From contig CM114273.1 of the NCBI GenBank assembly GCA_050084515.1, positions 35,092,001-35,156,000 on the forward strand: a stretch of 64,000 bases of DNA. Reading direction: 5' to 3'. The DNA is from Blasia pusilla. Lineage: Eukaryota > Marchantiophyta > Marchantiopsida > Blasiales. Within the stretch, counting starts at the first letter, position 1; each line of letters starts with the position of its first letter. This document shows positions 34,269-46,500 of this stretch, in pieces. The position numbers were made by a program, and so were the translations under genes. The notes beneath the pieces are model-generated. The model was given only the letters and a program-made list of their open reading frames with translations, did not search any database and was not told where the DNA came from.

Positions 34269-37200
34269 ATGGAATTTGTTATTGAGGCAAGATGTCATGG
34301 TTTTGGATGTGTTTGGAATGTTTCAGCTCACAATTTGCGGGAATTCACTTCCAATCCCCTTAGAATGGATATGAACCACCCAGTTAGAGTAAAGGCACAT
34401 GATTCCAAGTTATGGCAACGGAAAGCACACGAGCTAGTGTACTGGGCTGTTAAAGATTGCGGTGTCCGTGCAATGACTGTAAGGGTGGGTCTACGTTGTC
34501 CATCGGCAAGGTGGAAGCACATTTGAGAAAAAATAGACGCTTGGCGCTTTGTTGAGTGCCAAAATCTAGGGATGGATCGGACTCTTCAGATGAGGAGTGG
34601 CTTATGCATGATCCTGCTGAAAAAAGAAGCCAAGGGGATAAGACAATGGAGTCAGCCCCCACCTTCCATGTGGATGGAAGGGAGAGATCTTCCATGGCAG
34701 ATATAGACGAGCATATTGATGTTCATAAAATGCTCAATGATATTTTCCAGAAATACAACCATATACACGAGGATGAAACTGCAGAGACATCTCTCCCATC
34801 TGATGAATTACCAGAACCGGGAATATCAAATGAAGAACCACTATTCAATGATGGAGATGAATATGAGGAGCTTGCTGAAGCTTGCAAACCCTTGTTCCCT
34901 ACAGCCAAAACATCTGTTTTGGCTTTTGTCATGTTACTATTCAACATTCAAACCACCCATGGCATCCCAAATGTAGCTATTGACGAATTTTTGAAGCTCC
35001 TTTGTAAGTTGGTCCTACCAACAGGAAACTTGGCGCCACCGAGTTATTATGTAGCAGAAAAACTCATTAGTAAACTAGGCTTAGGTTACAATAGTATCCA
35101 TGCGTGTCTGGTTGGATGTGTTTTATTCCGGGGTGATTTGGCTAAAGCTGAGATCTGTCCATTATGTGGGAAACCAAGGTTCTGAAAAGTGGGTAGATCG
35201 TTGGTACCATGAAAGGTATTAAGGCATTTTCCTGTCATACCTCAGATGAGACGTATGTTAGATGCAAGACGTTGTCTGAATTGTTAACCTGGGCCCCCTT
35301 GAATCAGAGCAAGGATGGCTTAGTAAGGCATACAACTGATTGCAAGGCATGGCGCCATATGGACAACTTACATCCCGAATTTGCCAAGGAGAAGAGGAAT
35401 TGCAGGTTTGGGCTAGCTTTGGACAGAGTGAATCCATTTTCAGACAAGTCAAGTTCGTGCTCAACATGGCCCGTGCTTCTTGTTAATTATAACTTGCCTC
35501 CCTGGCTCTAGACAAAAAAATTCTTTGTGTTGCTCTCTTTGATCATACCAGGAAAGGAGAGTGTAAATGGGAAAAACATAGACACATACTTGCTTCCTCT
35601 AGTGGAAGAGTTCCAAGAAATGTGGAAAGGGGTTCAATTTCACGACGTTCGGAAGGTAGGTGGAAGTTGGAACTTCATGTTCAGGGCTACCTTAGTATGG
35701 ACCATAAATGATTACCCAGCACACGGAACTGTAGCTGGGCAGAGCCACGGTGGAAAACTAGGATGTGCTATATGCGGGCCTCGAGTGGATTTTGATTTTT
35801 CAAAGTCTTGTGGCAAGCCCATATACGGTTGTCATCGTCAATATCTCCCATTGAGCCATCCATGGAGGACCCGTAAGTATGGATCTCATTTCAACGGGAG
35901 TGCAGAACTTAGACCACGCGTGCCTAGACTACTTTCCGGAGAGATTATTGGATGGGCAAGTGAAAAACATACATATGATGAGAGTGGGGGTCGAGAAGAT
36001 GGCCCTACTGATCCCTACAAGAGAACTGGGAAGAAAAGGCTGAGTATACTATATTCGTTGCCTTATTGGCAAGTATCCTGCTTCCTCTGTATATTATCTA
36101 TTCTTTATGTTATGAAATAGTGACTATAGAGGAGGAAAGCTTTTGTTTGATTTGATTGTGGATATTAGCTATCATGTTCAAGTTGTGAGATGTCCATGCT
36201 TCCTTGACGATACAATCAGAATTTGCTTATACATCATACATTAGATGTAATGCACGTTGAGAAGAATATCATTGAGAATCTAGTCAAGACCTCATTTGGA
36301 GTGAAAGATACTCTGAAAGTAAGGAGAGATTTGGAGGCTCGTGGGATTCGATCCCATTTGTGGTTGCAACCCCATCCTAGTAAACCCCAAGTTTTGCCTA
36401 AACCAGTTTCCGATTATTTTCTATCTCCCCATGACTTGAACACTTTCCTTTCAAGGATTCAAAACTTGAAGGTGCCATCGGGATATTGTGGAGAACTCTC
36501 CAAGCATGTGGTTAATAAAAAATTGGGCAATATGAAATCACATGATTACCATGTCTTCATTCAGCAAGTCCTTCCTTATTGCATTCTTGGTCTTCTGAAG
36601 GACCATGTGAGAATGGTGGTTATTAGATTATCCGGCATTTTTAGAATGGTGTGTACAAAGGTATATGATCCAGCTTTATTCGACAAACTCTTGGAAGAGA
36701 CTGCCATAACCCTTTGTCTCTTTGAAATTCATTTCCCTCCATCTTTTTTCGACTTGATGACACATTTGTTGATTCATGTGGTAGAAGAATTGGACATGTG
36801 TGGGCCAGTAGCATGTCGGTGGACGGATCCAATGGAGCGGTATATGGGGTACATGAAGAAATATGTATGGTCTAAAGCTAGGCTAGAGGGGTGTATGGTA
36901 GAAGGGTATGTGAAGGACGAGGCATTAGGGTTTGTGACTGAGTATATGAAAAGGTTTGAAGACGTGTGGACGCGAGTGTGGGATGATAGGGAGGAAGAGG
37001 GGGTCGTTGGTGAGGAGCTAGAAGGTGCGGGCACTCCAGTTTGACTTTCGCGAGAAATGATCAACTTAGCACATCATTATGTGTTGCATAATATAATGGT
37101 CATGGTTGATTGGCAAAGGTAAAACTCTCCAATATATGCTTTTCAAGGTTATAGTTATGTTAATTATGGTTCAGACTCTCAAAGTGTATATTATTTTTGG

Positions 37201-38057
37201 TATTGACACATTAAATACAAAAGAATGTACTAATACCATTAACATTGTTATTGAACAGGAAATATCAGTCATGTTCGAGAGACATTCGTTTTGAAAAGTG
37301 GATTCGCCTTGCCATTACACAGGATGCAATTGATGACTCAAAAGATCCTAATGCTCACCTACTATCGTTAGCTATACCTCCTAATAGTAGGGCATTGTCA
37401 TTCAAGAGTATGAAAGCCTACGGAAACCAATTTAGGGTAGAAGGGCCAAGTGGTGCGACACCCTTCTCAACTTATGATAGTGGAATAGGTGCAATATTTG
37501 TTGATGAAAAAAGTTCCAACCAGAATTGTTTATACTCATATATTGGGGTGTTGGTTGATATTCTCTTACTTGATTATGGGATTTTAGAACAACCCATAAT
37601 ACTAATGCGAGGGCGGTGGGTTAAAGCAGATTGGGATTCGAGAGTAGGATCCATGAAATTAGATAAGGAGGGTTTTCTGTTGGCCAACTTGAGGTCATGC
37701 GAGCCATTAGATCACCAGTTGTTTGTTTTCCCATCACAAGTGCAACAAGTGTTTTATGGAGATGGCGATGAGGGTGGAGGATGGAAAGTGGTAATGAGGA
37801 AGGAAGCTAGAGCTCGGAGAGTTTATTTTGATGACTTAGAGGCACTAGATGGAGCTTTTAATGCTTTTCCCACCTTCCATGCCACATGCATGGAACCAAG
37901 GAATCTACCAGATGCAAGTACCTTAGGAGCTAGAGGAGTCCGAAGTGATGCAGAAATGGAAGCCGCTAGGGAGGATGTGCAGCATGTGCCAATAATCCAT
38001 GTATGCGATATGATAGAAGACGTTGATTCAGACTCTAATAACTCAGAATCAGATTAG
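34269..38057 (+). pseudogene. CACTA TNP2-type transposase, broken
   Basis: TNP2 (Transposase_21) cuts and pastes the element. Recognisable parts in order: a degenerate N-terminal segment (34269-34526, LRCPSARWKHI, perhaps a transposase-associated zinc region); acidic region and YNSIHACLVGCVLFRGDL...CPLCGKPRF (to 35185); DGLVRHTTDCKAWRHMDNLHPEFA, GLALDRVNPF, WPVLLVNYNLPPWL (35209-35511); SLIIPGKESVNGKNIDTYL, WTINDYPAHGTVAGQS, CAICGP (35527-36120); LDVMHVEKNIIENLV and a DUF4218-like region (36223-37044); then a DUF4216-like region (37245-38057). An in-frame TAG at 35509-35511 interrupts the core, and the VLRHFPVIPQMRRML segment (35205-35260) is out of frame on both sides. Introns separate the later blocks. 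Function is lost unless these are sequence errors. Confidence 0.92.
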
Positions 38058-39418
38058 ATTAATTCATAGTTTTTTCTTTGGCACTCATCATTGTGATTTT
38101 TTTGGTATGATTCAAATAGTTGACTTCTATTACGAGGATGTAAGTGAATTCTGGTGTTGTTGGGCATAATGGAATGAAACTCTACGGCAACAAGTAGAAC
38201 TCTCAAATTGCCATCAAGTTAGATGTTATTCTTGCTAACTTGTCGCTACAGAGGGAGGGAGGCGCTTGGAACGGTATACCTAATATGACTGATGAGAACG
38301 TGGAATCCAATCAGAGCTCATCTTGGGATGGTATAGATAATGTTCAACAAAGTCCTAATCCATACGAGGAAGAAAGGAATCCCAGAGTGAGAGAGAGAAA
38401 GGCCAAAGAGGCGGAGTTGTTTGGTGGGTTGAAGGATTGGTAAGTATGATCTTGGATAACCTTTTTCTTTTGCTTTATTTGGTCAAGTGTATCATGTTCA
38501 TATAGTGGTTGTACATTAGGAAATATGGAAAAAATTTATGATCATATTTTGAAGGTTCGTTGCTCCAAGGGTTGTGAAGGAGCGCAAGCCTTTGCCATTT
38601 TGGAATCCTTCTCTTCCACAAAGACGCAGCTTATGGTTGGAGGAGAAGGCCACTAACCAAAGTGTAATCCCCGGGGAGACTCGAAAAGATTGTTCAGATT
38701 GTGATTCCAAAGACCCCTATTATAATCCATTCCTTAAGATGGACTTCTTGGGGGCTGAAGGGGATGACGACTTGTGGCTGGAGGATGGGAGGGTACTTTC
38801 TCTTCACATCTTGTTGTTTTGCTACTCTCTTCAGATTTCAGAATTATGAATACTGTGTTAACTCACAATGAGATATCTGTTTTGAATAGCCTCAATCTAA
38901 GGAGCGTCTAGTCAAACCATCCAAACAGGGAAGTGTACGAAATTCCACCAATACAAACGATGCGGTAATATAATTGTAGATATGGATGAATATTCAACTA
39001 TCTCTATATGTATGATTGGTATGTAATAAATTGAGTGGTAGAAGCCTGTCATTATGACTTCACTAATCTTTATTCATCAAATGGTCTCTAGTTTAGTTTA
39101 ATTACAAATTTACTTACATGTGCAGCCTATGGATGGAACTCCATCGCAACCCATAATGCCTTCGCAAGCATATCCCCCTCCTCCACCCCCATGGGCACAA
39201 AGCCAGATGCCATGGTGGGTATCTATGATGATGCAATCACCGATGGGTTATGGAAGTCAATTTCAGCCACCATGGACCAATGGAGCTCAATCATCCATGA
39301 ACATCCCATCCCCATGGGTAAGTAGGCTTACTATTCTGCCCTTTCTTGTTTTGCACACGGGAATTCAATTAATTGGAAGTCTAACTAGCTAATTGTATTT
39401 CTTTTGTGGACACAAGGG

Positions 39419-39911
39419 TGTCACGTCTTTTAGGATAGATCGGTGGGATCTAATAGAGCTCCTACGTGAGTAGTGGAGGACACGCTCAGTAGGTCGCGGA
39501 TGACGCCTGAGGCACCGGGAAACCTGAGAGAGCAGGTTTTCCCTTCGTTTCGGCTCATTTGGAGCCATATTGAGGAACTTACTATTTTAGGTAAGTACCA
39601 TTTTGAGTATATGATCCACTTTATATTTTTGGTAAGTGGCCCTTGACCTCCTACATGAGGTCAAGAGCCAAGGAGGTGACTTGGGAGAATAGGTTACCAT
39701 GGAGAGAGCTTGGGAGAGGGGAAGGGTATACCTTAAGGAGAGAGAGCTAGAGAGCTCATTCTCTCTTTGTTGAACCTCTTCGCATGAGGCGGCGGAGCTA
39801 TGGTCCCTTGCCTTGTGAGTGTAACCCGAGTCTCTCATTAGGAGAGTGGGTTTGGTTTGACATGAGAGCTATGGTGTGAGATGGTGTAGAGAGAGATTGG
39901 AGCTTACTTTA
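39419..39911 (+). repeat. G3 5' block B
   Basis: Matches 48956-49439 from TGTCACGTCTTTTAGGATAG to gagcttacttta. It then runs into the leader (ca aagagagaatgag) with no A' block. The 3' B is followed instead by A'. Three copies in this window show this 5' arrangement (39419, 20150, 56927). Confidence 0.9.
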
Positions 39912-41556
39912 CAAAGAGAGAATGAGAGAATGAGAGAGTGAGAGAACTTCATGGGGAAGCTCGCTGGTCACTCACTATTTTTGCAGGTTGGGGACCGTGT
40001 TCCCCATTTAGCGGCTCATGGGAGAGCAAGGGCTGCTTTCATTATTCTTTGCATTTGCCAATTTTTTGTGTGGAAGAGTGGAGCGCGGAAGCGCTGCCCA
40101 ATTTTTGATAGGGATTGAGTATGGGGGCAGGTTGCCCCATGCTGGTGCTCTCGGGAGCACCATGTAGCTTGTTGATTTGTATTTTTACAGATGTTACATT
40201 TTCGTTGGGAGAAATCAGCGTGGGAGCGCTGCCAAATTTTGTGTAGGAGAAAGAGACATTGGGCTTTACGACAGTCTCCTTCAATTTTTACTGAAATGTC
40301 CGATTCTAAATATTTTTTAATGCTGACGTAGATCGTGAAGCTGTGCACGCTATGCAACAAACAATGCGCAATTTGGAGTTGCGAGCAAAAAGTTATGGTC
40401 AATCTTGTAAAGCTGCCATTGCTAGGCGATTTTTAGGGTTAAATTGTGCAAACCCTAAATCAGCCGCCACGGGGGCGGCCGTCGCCATCATAGTCACCAT
40501 CAACGGTCAACGGTCAACCATCACCGTCGATGGTCAACCGTCACCATCAGCGGTCAACCGTCACTGTCAACGGTCCACCGTCCATTGTCCACCCTTTGGG
40601 TGCCATTTCTGCCATTACGGAGTGGAGGGTCTTCCACGACGTTTGTTGATTCCTTGACTTGCATCGCCACCACGTACTTTGTTTTGGCCGCCACCGTCAT
40701 CGCAGTTTCTTCATCAACCAGTGATGGCAGATGACCTCTGGTTATGGTGTTTGAGTTTTGATTTCATGCTGCTATGTTGTGATTGGTAGCCGCTCGACTA
40801 CGATCAAGTATCGTGCCGTGACGCCCGTAGCCGCAACGCCGCCACGATTGCAGCGCCGTGCCGCTCGTGGCCGCACCACACCGTCTCGATCGTGGAGCCG
40901 CACCCTCATTGTGGAGCAGAGTGTGGGTTTATTTTTGATTGAGTAGGGTATGCCGCCGAGTGCCGCATCCCACCATCAAGGGCCGTGCCGTTCGTAGCCG
41001 TTCCGTGCCGCCTGCAACGCCGCATCGTTCCGCTGGGACCGCACTGTCTATCGAGGAGTTTTGAGCAGCGTCAGTATGGGAGGAGTATGACTTGCTGATT
41101 GGAGGAGTTGCCTCCACGATTGAGTTGGGGTCGAGATTTGCAGTTGCTGAGGAGCGACATCGACATGTGTTCAGGTTACCCATTCTAGTCCTTTACCCTA
41201 CACGTGTGAGGGATTCTGGGATTTATTTGGGGATATTGGGTGTGTGGATGCTAAGAGCATCATTTATGTATGTGGTTTAGGGGACATAGACCTGTGTGGG
41301 ATGTCCGGAGTTGAGGGTAGGTTGTCGATGAGATGATAGCCTGGTCGATTTGCCGCACCACGCCGCGTGTTGCCGCACGTTACACGTCTCGGGGAGAGAG
41401 AGTGTAGATCGAGTGCCGCATGTTTGGGATGAGTGATTGAGGGATTCCTCACGAGGTTCAGAGTGATCGGGTGAGAGGGGCTCGAGGGTCATCACGGAGT
41501 CCGTTCGGGACTTTGAGAGGCGAGGTGGTGAACTCGAGAGTAGCTCTAGAGGTTTT
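39912..41556 (+). other. G3 leader, non-coding
   Basis: About 1.6 kb between block B and gag. It includes tgcaggttggggaccgtg (looks like a splice acceptor), an ACGGTCAACCGT array (40495-40580) and a GC-rich tract rich in gccgca/gtgccg (40795-41060). No primer-binding site matching the initiator Met tRNA is apparent after B. Confidence 0.6.
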
Positions 41557-42900
41557 ATGCGGAGTGGCGTGAGGTTCCGAGGGTCTCCAAGTGAGGGACC
41601 ACCTCGACCTCCTTCTGTGTCATCGTCAGACGAGGGGGAGGATATAGAGGAGTTTGTGAGCATATCGCCACACATTGTGAGTGGTCCTACCAGTTGGGCG
41701 TACGAGATGGACGACCGGGGTAGAGGACCGCGTAGGTTTTCAGGTGCAGTAGGCACGATTGAGTTGCACGATTTTATAGCAGAGTTTAGGAGCTGGTGCG
41801 ACTCCCAGCGGACCAGGAACTCTAGAGAGTTCAACCCGTTTACAGCATGGAATGGTATGTTCGAGCATTTAGAGGGGGCACCCATGGACGATTACCATGA
41901 GTTCTCTCAGAGATATGCACATGAGATCGAGGCGTGGAGGCTCTACTATGACCCACATTATGTGTCATGGACGGAGCCGTTCCCAGACAAGGAGGAGGAG
42001 TCGGGGAGAGGCTCACGCCTCTTCCACTAGTGACGTTTTAGGAGGGGTCACTCGCACGGGAGCAGTTGCACCGTCTAGTCGGGTTTGTCCCAGGTTCAAC
42101 CCTGTGGTTGAGTTCTTTGCTGAGTTGAGGGCGAGCTATCAGGGGGTACGGACGGAGAAGTTACGGAGCATCCACAACTTCCAAAGGCGCCCGAGTGAAA
42201 GTTTGCGTGAGGCTTACACTCGCTTGCGCCGGTTGATCAACGTCACTCAGGGGGTGACAGAGGCTCAGGCTATCCAGTCATGGTATGCGATGCTGAACCG
42301 GACCCTGCGGACACAAGTGCGGGAGGGGTGCTTCTTATGAACACCTCCCCTACGTTGAGAGATGTTTTTAGGACCGCCGAGCAACATGGCGGAGGAGAGC
42401 GTAGCCACCATGGGTTTTGGCGAGAGCAGTCACGATTGTCTGCACCACCTATGCAACAACGTGGACTCCGAGATAGGTCGACTGTGGCACCACGAGCTCA
42501 AGGAGGATACCGGGAGGCCGTGCCACAGAGACCTGCGCCTTCATATGCGTGCCTCAGCATGGAGGAGGAGATGGTGCTGCACCGGGAGGTTATCAGTGTG
42601 ACTATTGTCAGAGGTATGGTCATACACGCGCGAGGTGTTTCAGTTTACATCCTGAGTTACGTCCGGACCGAGGGCCAGAGAGGGCACCAGAGCGAGTAGC
42701 CGGTCCGGTTGGGCCTGGAGATCGTGCACCAGGTGGTCACGTTGGGGGACGAGGAGCTGGAGTTTCCCGACAGGGTGGTGGAGCTACCCGTGGAGGAGGT
42801 AGAGTACCACCACCTAGACGCGCCGAGGGAGACGCTGGACGTGAGGATGGGATGGCTGCTCAGATACAGCAGCTACAGGAGCAGATTGCCGCGATGGCAT
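41557..42900 (+). pseudogene. G3 gag with CCHC zinc knuckle
   Basis: Gag forms the particle shell and binds RNA. The first block (41557-42030) has an acidic N-terminus, then GTIELHDFIAEFRSWCDSQ, FNPFTAWNGMFEHLEGAPMD and DYHEFSQRYAHEIEAWRLYY. The second, in another frame (to 42340), has FFAELRASYQGVRTEKLRSI, ESLREAYTRLRRLI and AIQSWYAMLNRTLR, typical of Ty3/gypsy gag (Retrotrans_gag). A third frame (42549 on) carries YQCDYCQRYGHTRARC, a perfect C-x2-C-x4-H-x4-C knuckle at about 42590-42632, followed by a Gly/Arg-rich tail. Two frameshifts separate these pieces. Confidence 0.87.
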
Positions 42901-44050
42901 TGAGGTTTCCCGATGCCGGATTCGTGGCATTGACATCATATAGAGCAGCCAGAGATCAGGAGGATCTTGGATGGATGTGGGGGGTTGCCCAGATGGAGGC
43001 CGCCATAGTTGTGACACGTGGAGCAGCCGCAGAGTTGGATCCACAGCGAGGGGAAGCCAGAAGACAGACTAGGCTTCCTCAGTCTTTCACATTGTCCGAA
43101 GCGATGAGGACCCCATCGATGGGTCCTCATCAAAGTTCCTGGAGAGTTGGTGATGTTGTTGGTGTGCAGGCACAGAGGGCGATGGGAGAAGCGAGTGCAA
43201 CGACTCCCATTTTTGATGCTCAGGAGGGGCATGCGTCGAGCACGTTGTTGGGGGCCGCCACCGTTGTGTACCGCACTCCATTATTTTCTGCTTCCGATGT
43301 TATGACGTTGGGGGGTACGCCCGCCGAGGCTTTTCGGCTGGCCGATTCACTATGTGAGCACGGAGTTGGCGTTTGTGCATCATGTTTAGAGGTGATTGCA
43401 GAGGAGGTGATGGACCTGCCCTTGGAGCGGATGCTCGGGCCGTCCACGTCAGATTCATGGCAGGCTGCGGTTGCTAGGATGGCAGAGATGCCCGCTAGAC
43501 CCGCGATAGAGCGTGCCATGGCTTCTCCTGGTGTTGTGTTGCTGGATAACCGAGGAGAGGTCTTCCAGTTGGTGAGTCTTGGAGGTATAGCTTTTAGTCC
43601 GCAGCGCGTCTTGTTGATCTGTGGGCGCAACCCTTGATGTTGGGGAAAGCGTCATTTAGAGGATTGGGCTTGCGAGAGCCGATGTGGAGCGTTGTCCATT
43701 CAGATCTGAACATCCTTGGGTGGAGCGAGTACCATACAATATATCACCCGACAGGAGGTCGTGGTGAGATTTTCAGGACATCCTAGATCGATCCGTGGTG
43801 CGCGCCAAGGCGATAGTAGTGATCGATGAGAGTCCCACGACGTCTTGGTTGGTGGAGCGATGTTATACCCGATGGGGTTTTCCCTGGATTATTGGGAGGA
43901 GTCGGCCTCCTATAGACTAGGATGGCGGTCGGTGATGGGCGCCTTAGCTCATTACCCGTTCGATTCACAGTGCGATGATCGAGCAACGGCCAGGAGAGAT
44001 GGCGACCTTAGCAGCATTTAGCAGTGCCATCACTAGGCCTAGTGATTTGA
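42901..44050 (+). pseudogene. G3 linker and aspartic protease
   Basis: The 42549-43637 frame continues with IAAMALRFPDAGFVALTSY and QSFTLSEAMRTPSM (matching the G1/G2 linker), then LDNRGEVFQLVSLGG. At ~43608 the frame shifts; in the next frame the sequence reads VLLDLWAQPLMLGKASFRGL, the retropepsin active-site segment. The usual Asp-Ser/Thr-Gly is Asp-Leu-Trp here, while G2 keeps DSG. The C-terminal protease block (SHDVLVGGAMLYPMGFSLDY) follows at 43830-43905. It would cleave the polyprotein; the active site is altered, so inactive. Confidence 0.75.
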
Positions 44051-45510
44051 TTGAGGGACATGTCCATGCAGAGGATACTCCCGTTCTTGACATTTCTTGA
44101 CATGGAGAGGAGTGTTATGGTAGCTGCATCATTCCGTGGAGGAGAGGTGCCGCTGTGGGGCTCGACTGAGGAGCGTCAACGATTGGTAGATGAGCACGTG
44201 CAGACCGCGTGGAGCGAGGCGTTTGCACCGGAGCGTGATGGGTTTGAGGAACCCGAAGTAGCAAGGAGTGCTATGATGACACCCTTGGATACCACACCCA
44301 TTGTGTGGTGTACCCCAGAGGAGGGTATTCGAGTGTTAGATATCTTTGGAGGGATTAGCACCGGGTTAGCTGCTGTTTTGCAGGCAGGAGTGTGAGTACA
44401 GTAGTACCTGTATGTGGAGAGCGATGATGTTGCGAAGCGCGTCTCACTACGACATGTGGCGCAATTACGGCTACATTTTCCCGACTTATTTATGCCGTCC
44501 AAAAGATCTGGGTACCGAGTTCCCTACCGAGGGATATTTTGTTGTTGAGGCGCAGGACTTAGAGCGGGTAGGGACCATTGATTTGGTCATTTCCGGTTGG
44601 CCATGTCGGGAGCCAATCGAGTCCGGACGAGGCAGCGGGTTGGCTGACACTCGGTCCAGGTTGTTTTGGGAGATGTTGAGGGTCTTACGGCAGTTGCAGG
44701 AGCACTAGTCTCGTTCTCCAGCCTACATTCTGGAGAATCTGCCGATCTTAGGAGACTCTAGGTCACGGGTGGTGACGAGTGCTCATCAGGTGCATGCCTA
44801 GATCGGCCAAGCAATGTTCTTGGATGCGGCGAGTGTAGGTTCTAGAGCCCATCGCCCGCGTCTATGGTGGACCAACTTGGTGCCCCATGCGGTGTTATGG
44901 AGGGCGTATGCGAGAGTGGAGCGCCCCTCCCATTTGTTAGTGGATTCCATTCTGGATCCAGGTCGTTGATCACAGGCAGTGAGGCACGATGATCGACCAC
45001 CCGTTGACCGTGGTCACAGTAGGTAAGCGAGGCGGGCAGCCTTGCCCACGTTTGTGAGTTTTCCCGCTTCCTATGCATACAAGGAGGCCGGTCCTGGCTT
45101 GGTTTGGGATGACCAGGTTCAGCGGTTGGTGGAGCCCAACGCCAACGAGAGAGAGCGAGCGATGGGATTTCCCACAGGAGTGACGGCAGTACCATCAGTG
45201 TCAGAGGCATCACGACGCCATGTCTTGGGTCAGGCGATGGACCTGAACGGCTTGACATGGATCCTCAGCTTGGGAGTGGCTGAGCAACGTCGTATGAGAT
45301 CGAGACAGATCACAGCGGTTGCGTTGGTGAGCCCCATGCCTACCGAGACGGTGGAGGCAGTGGCTGGGGGCGAGATCCGAGGAGATCTACGCACCAGGGG
45401 AGATCGGGAGAGACACCCTTGGACTTCTTGGGATGTTTTGCAGGTATGCAAGGAGATGATAGCCACAGCATCGAGCGTGGTTTTGGGCAGTGCACGTGGA
45501 GGAGATTAGA
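44051..45510 (+). pseudogene. G3 C5 cytosine-DNA methyltransferase domain
   Basis: Motif I IRVLDIFGGISTGLAAVLQAG (about 44328-44392), then YLYVESDDVAKRVSLRHVAQ. Motif IV is LVISGWPCRE (about 44584-44612) with the catalytic Cys, followed by SGRGSGLADTRSRLFWEML. Motif VI is AYILENLPILGD (44722-44758; ENV has become ENL). Motif VIII is GSRAHRPRLWWTNLVP (about 44836-44883). Motifs IX and X are LPTFVSFPASYAY, GPGLVWDD, NERERAMGFPTG and RRHVLGQAMDLNGLTWIL (45040-45270). Spacing and motif sequences are Dnmt3/DRM-like. Stops (TGA 44393-44395, TAG 44402-44404, TAG ~44706, TAG ~44800) sit where G1/G2 have Arg, Gln or similar codons. The domain sits between protease and RT within the polyprotein. A role in methylating the element or its insertion site is inference. 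Confidence 0.9.
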
Positions 45511-45608
45511 GTTTGCAGTTGGCTATAGGAGAGCGGCCGAGTGTTGTTGTTCGAGACGGGGTTGCACCATAGCAACCACTGATACCCGAGAGTCCTACCG
45601 TAGTCACA

Positions 45609-46500
45609 ATGGAGACTTGGGAGCCAGATATGGGCCCTAAGTTGACAGGAGGAGGGCGGCGCCAAATACATCACTTCCTCAGGAGTTATAGGAGCTGCTT
45701 TGCATTTAGCATGGAGGATTTGGGTACGCTGAAGGGACCGGGGATCCACATTGAGTTGTCAAGTGATACGCCGATCTTCCGACGACCCTACAGGTACAGT
45801 GATTCAGAGTAGGATCCAGGACTTGGTCGGAGCAGGACTAGTGGAGATGTCGTATGGGGAGTATGCATCTACCACTATCATGCCGCCAAGAAGGATGTGC
45901 ATGGCAACTGGACGGATAGGCGGATGTGTGGGGATTACCGACCTATCAATCGGCAGACGAAGTCCGATAGGTATGCCATGCCCATCCTTGAGGAGATCTT
46001 TGATGCGATTGGTCATGCAAAGATCTTCAGTTCATTGGATTTGCGAGCCGAATACCATCAGCTGCCTATCAGATTGGAGGACAGGCAGAAGACGTCATTT
46101 TGGGGCATCGATCCTCACGGGAAGGATTGTCTGTACCAATGGCGGTTCTTACCATTTGGGTTAAAGAACGCCCCGGCTGAGTTGCAGAGGGTCATGGATA
46201 GGATCTTGGCTGGTCTGGATTTTGCTAGGTGTTATATTGATGACATCGTAGTCTTTAGCGCCACGGTTGAGGAGCATGAGCAACATCTAGAGGAGGTGTT
46301 TCAACGATTGCAATGACATGGGCTGAAGCTACGTCCAGGCAAGTGCAAGTTCTTCTACGACCAGATTGAGTACTTGGGTCATACGATCTACCCTGGGGGC
46401 CTTGGTGTTCAGCAGACGAAGGTAGAGGCTATCTCACGCATTCCACGCCCTACAGATGTGAGCCGTGTTCGCGCATTCATGGGATTGGCGAAACTCTATC
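45609..46500 (+). pseudogene. G3 reverse transcriptase
   Basis: Starts METWEPDMGPKLTGGG and RSCFAFSMEDLGTLKGPG (45609-45812). A frame break follows, then HGNWTDRRMCGDYRPINRQT and AKIFSSLDLRAEYHQLPIRL with the motif A Asp. The block from 45897 to 46316 is open and contains FLPFGLKNAPAELQRVMDRI and motif C CYIDDIVVFS (46228-46260). The connection RLRPGKCKFFYDQIEYLGHT follows after a TGA at 46314-46316, reaching the DVSRVRAFMGLAKLYR segment at about 46455-46500. It copies element RNA into DNA; two or three lesions are present. Confidence 0.9.

Noticed and set aside
39587-39838. Minus-strand frames with SPKSPPWLLT in several repeats (also 5811, 20378, 49173)
   Set aside because: They are antisense frames of gypsy block B and recur only because the block does; no family motif.
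44412-44708. Separate gene starting MWRAMMLRSASHYD
   Set aside because: It is part of the G3 methyltransferase domain in a shifted frame (it contains motif IV), not an independent gene.
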